Below are positions 61,683 to 64,000 of a DNA stretch of 64,000 bases, piece after piece (position 1 is the first letter of the stretch; each line of letters opens with the position of its first letter). This DNA comes from Skeletonema tropicum (Eukaryota > Bacillariophyta > Thalassiosirophyceae > Thalassiosirales > Thalassiosiraceae): NCBI GenBank assembly GCA_037178625.1, contig CM074145.1:1240001-1304000 (forward strand). The letters are read 5' to 3'. Made by a program: the position numbers and the translations under genes. The notes beneath the pieces are model-generated. The model saw nothing but the letters and a program-made list of their open reading frames with translations. It did no database searches and was not told where the DNA came from.

Positions 61683-63641
61683 TCATCTACCCATCCTTGC
61701 TGCAGCAGCGGCTGCCATCAGCTCACGTTGATGCTTCTTCACACAATCGGTACTACAATATACATAGTCCAACCTCTGAAACATTTGAGACCGTCGCTTA
61801 CCCTTCGCAGCCTTTTGACAGAAATCACACACGTTTGATGCAGTTGACGATTTCGGCTTCAGACCATCCCTAACACGTTTGGCATCTTCCATTTCCTTCT
61901 TCTTTTCCTCCTCTTGTCGTTGCTTAGCAGCCGCCTCTTCGGCCTGGGCCTTTTCCAGCGCCTTCTTCTCCTTTTGACGTGCGCGTTGCTTTCGTTTCTT
62001 TTCCAATGCCTTGGCCTTTTTGGCTTGTACATCTGCATCGGTCAGTGCTGGACCAACCTTTGCTTCGTCATCCCATGAACAATGTTCTTCACCCAATGTT
62101 CCACGGGCTAGACGGAATGCCTCTCGTGCCTTGTCATTTGATGCGACGAAATAAGGAGGACGACCTCTGGAATCAATAGCACATGGGTTTGCGTGACCTT
62201 TGATGAGGAGTGCATTTAGAAGTGATGGCGCGTTTTGATGATTTGATGCTGAAGCGAAATGAAGTGGAGTTTGATGGTCTGGTCCTCCTTGGGTATTTAC
62301 ATCGTAGCTAGGATTGTCTTCAGCAACAGCAGCAACATCTTCGACATTGGTACTCTCTTCTGCCTCTTCTAAGATTGTTAGCAATCCAATCAACTTTTCT
62401 AAATCACCTTCAATTACAGCCTCATGCAGTGGTGTCAGGGGTGGATTATCATCCTTCTCAGACTCTTCCTTTGTATCACTTTCTTCACTCTTCGTCTCCT
62501 TTGCCGCAGGTGCTTTGTCCTCGGTAGAAACTCCTCCATCAGCGACCTTCGAACCTACCAAATTATCCACATTCACTATACCACAAGACAACAAACACTC
62601 CAAAGCAACCGTCGCACTATCCAATGTAGGCCTACCAACATCCAAAGGAATACTCCTCAATCTCTCATCACCCTTCGTCACCAAAGCTGCACTATCATTC
62701 CCATCACCAAATAAATATTCTCTCCTCATACCCTTTGGACAACTCACATACACTCCCATTGCATGTTGAATGTAGTTTGATTCTCTCCACAGTTTCCACG
62801 TTGCAACGACATCCTCACGTAATTGTTTTTCACCCTCACGACGTAATTGTGCTCCGACCGATTTAGCTTTGTGCTTTGAGGAGTCGTAGTTGGATTGAGA
62901 TCCACCCTGACCTTTGCGGATGGTGTACCGTGTGGATGTTTTGTGTGCTATCATGGTTAATTGTGGAACTTTGCTGTGAATTGTAGTTTTCAGTCCCCAT
63001 ACTGAAGCAACGAATCTACCGCTTTGGAGTAGTACAACTATAATGTTTGCAGATGATGAGTTTAGATTGTCCCATGTGGTCAAGAGTGATTGGGCAGCCG
63101 AGGCTGTATCCCAATTCGGATTATCACGTATGTAATTTGGTGGTAGTAGTATTGTTGGTATTTGCAATGCTTTTTGTTGCTTGGATGATGCATTTTTGGT
63201 ATCATCGTCAGGCGATAATGCAGGGAGTGGAAGTGAAATGGAGGGCGCTTTGCCGTGAATTTTTTGGAATAGTTGCTCCTTGTTGGATCGTCTGCCGACT
63301 TTGGGCTTCTTGACTCGGTTTGATTTGTTGGCGTTGTGGTTGTTGGCAGCTGATGTAATTGTTTGTGCTTCATTTTCTTCCGATATTTGTTCATCGTCTG
63401 AATCTTCTTCGCCATCAGACGAAGAGGCTGACGATTCCTCATCTTCATCTGTACTGTTCAAATTATTGTCATTGTCATTATCTTCCTCAGATGATGAGGA
63501 GTCATCTCGATATCGTCTCCCCAGAATCGTGGACCCCGCCGCCACGTGTCGATGATCATTTTGTGTCGATTTTTCATGCTGAGATAGAATCTCGAGCAAA
63601 TGCTCACGAACCGCTTCAGAATAAAATGGGAATGAAGACAT
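61683..63641 (-). CDS. VMS1: Vms1/ANKZF1-like peptidyl-tRNA hydrolase of ribosome quality control
   Basis: Single exon, 652 residues. An acidic Ser-rich N-terminus is followed by the VLRF1 (eRF1-like) domain at about residues 195-345, with STRYTIRKGQGGSQS: GGSQ at 246-249 holds the catalytic Gln (Q249) that in yeast Vms1 and human ANKZF1 releases peptide-tRNA from stalled 60S subunits. Next come ankyrin repeats (TPLHEAVIEGDLEKLI; QTPLHFASASNHQNAPSLLN), a long charged coiled coil (about 535-595) that would contain the Cdc48-binding segment, and a C-terminal treble-clef finger (C605-x2-C608, C629-x3-C633, H637). The N-terminal C2H2 finger of animal and yeast proteins is missing: there is no Cys in the first 190 residues. 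Acts in the cytosol on stalled ribosomes. Confidence 0.9.
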   Translation of the reverse strand: MSSFPFYSEAVREHLLEILSQHEKSTQNDHRHVAAGSTILGRRYRDDSSSSEEDNDNDNNLNSTDEDEESSASSSDGEEDSDDEQISEENEAQTITSAANNHNANKSNRVKKPKVGRRSNKEQLFQKIHGKAPSISLPLPALSPDDDTKNASSKQQKALQIPTILLPPNYIRDNPNWDTASAAQSLLTTWDNLNSSSANIIVVLLQSGRFVASVWGLKTTIHSKVPQLTMIAHKTSTRYTIRKGQGGSQSNYDSSKHKAKSVGAQLRREGEKQLREDVVATWKLWRESNYIQHAMGVYVSCPKGMRREYLFGDGNDSAALVTKGDERLRSIPLDVGRPTLDSATVALECLLSCGIVNVDNLVGSKVADGGVSTEDKAPAAKETKSEESDTKEESEKDDNPPLTPLHEAVIEGDLEKLIGLLTILEEAEESTNVEDVAAVAEDNPSYDVNTQGGPDHQTPLHFASASNHQNAPSLLNALLIKGHANPCAIDSRGRPPYFVASNDKAREAFRLARGTLGEEHCSWDDEAKVGPALTDADVQAKKAKALEKKRKQRARQKEKKALEKAQAEEAAAKQRQEEEKKKEMEDAKRVRDGLKPKSSTASNVCDFCQKAAKGKRRSQMFQRLDYVYCSTDCVKKHQRELMAAAAAARMGR

Positions 63642-64000
63642 CTTCCGCTACTGATAATGCAACGATTGAACAGAGATGCAACAGTAAAGAGTGAGTAGTC
63701 AGCGTGTATCATATGCTGGTCTCGGTGGTTGGTTGGTATGGTGTTTGTGTTTGGTGTGGATTTTTTGAGGCTGTGACAAATAAAGTGGAAACTGTGTCGG
63801 AAATAATGACAGCTCATCATGACAGTAGGAGTGACGCCAGATAAATGAAGCATCTATCCGTCCATCCAGCCAGCGTAAGACTACATCATAGTATCCAATA
63901 GATAGGATGGATAGGTAGTCAAGCATAGAAGGTGGATGGTCCATCACGTTCTTAATACTGATAATGTTGTGGAAGCTTCAAAGGAAACGGTGCTACTCTA
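63642..64000. other. Upstream region of the Vms1-like gene, no gene seen
   Basis: Promoter side of the minus-strand Vms1-like gene up to the window edge. It contains a TGG/TTGG-rich stretch at 63717-63760 and a GGATAGATGG-like direct repeat near 63851 and 63903. No coding sequence recognised. Confidence 0.4.

Noticed and set aside
1..64000. CRISPR arrays, operons, Shine-Dalgarno sites, prophage
   Set aside because: The genes have GT-AG introns, eukaryotic nuclear families and no direct-repeat arrays with regular unique spacers; bacterial features do not apply.

Overview
The window reads as nuclear DNA of a photosynthetic stramenopile, most likely a centric diatom of the Thalassiosira type. 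This is an inference from three things. Several proteins begin with a signal peptide followed by a Phe at the predicted cleavage site (VGAF-TTP, NGF-SST), the diatom plastid-entry pattern. The window holds gene families known to be expanded in diatoms: F-box/LRR, BspA-like LRR, DUF285, RING-CH, trypsins with a Pro/Thr tail, and the 'LWYTNTEY' family. Introns are short GT-AG introns of about 76-130 bp. One 500-base gap of Ns lies at 54982-55481.

Layout. 1-11 kb: the 3' end of a RING-CH family gene, a syntaxin, a fatty-acid hydroxylase, two divergent plastid membrane protein genes, a decayed F-box/LRR gene and a plastid DEAD-box helicase. 10.9-11.9 kb: a Harbinger-like non-autonomous DNA element. 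12-25.8 kb: a RING-CH gene with one frameshift, then a second RING-CH copy cut in two by a 10.6-kb LINE that carries APE endonuclease, RT, RNase H and a C-terminal Ulp1-like protease. The LINE is flanked by a perfect 18-bp target duplication. 25.9-30.4 kb: GINS subunit Psf1, a BspA-like LRR protein, tubulin cofactor C and a decayed DUF285 gene. 31-39.8 kb: a secreted trypsin with a repetitive Pro/Thr tail, a four-helix membrane protein and a bacterial-type ChlI-ChlD fusion. 40-43.5 kb: gene-poor, with decayed coding fragments.

43.5-50.8 kb: an element with split direct repeats (A1-internal-B1-A2-B2, read on the minus strand) that encodes a tyrosine recombinase and sits inside a GT microsatellite. 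This is the architecture of Ngaro/PAT-type DIRS retrotransposons, but no reverse transcriptase could be recognised. 50.8-51.2 kb: a TA-flanked MITE. 51.3-55.5 kb: exonuclease 1 and a gene for a putative N-myristoylated protein interrupted by the gap. 55.6-57.4 kb: a 1.77-kb terminal-inverted-repeat element. 58-59.6 kb: a divergent pair of paralogous genes of unknown function. 61.7-63.6 kb: a Vms1/ANKZF1-like ribosome-quality-control factor.

There is no operon-like logic among the host genes: they are independent housekeeping genes (replication, repair, tubulin folding, ribosome rescue, vesicle fusion) on both strands. The novelty lies in the mobile elements and in some gene variants: a CaaX-ending syntaxin, a DEFD helicase and a chelatase fusion without a plastid presequence. 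All assignments come from reading motifs by eye; no database search was possible.
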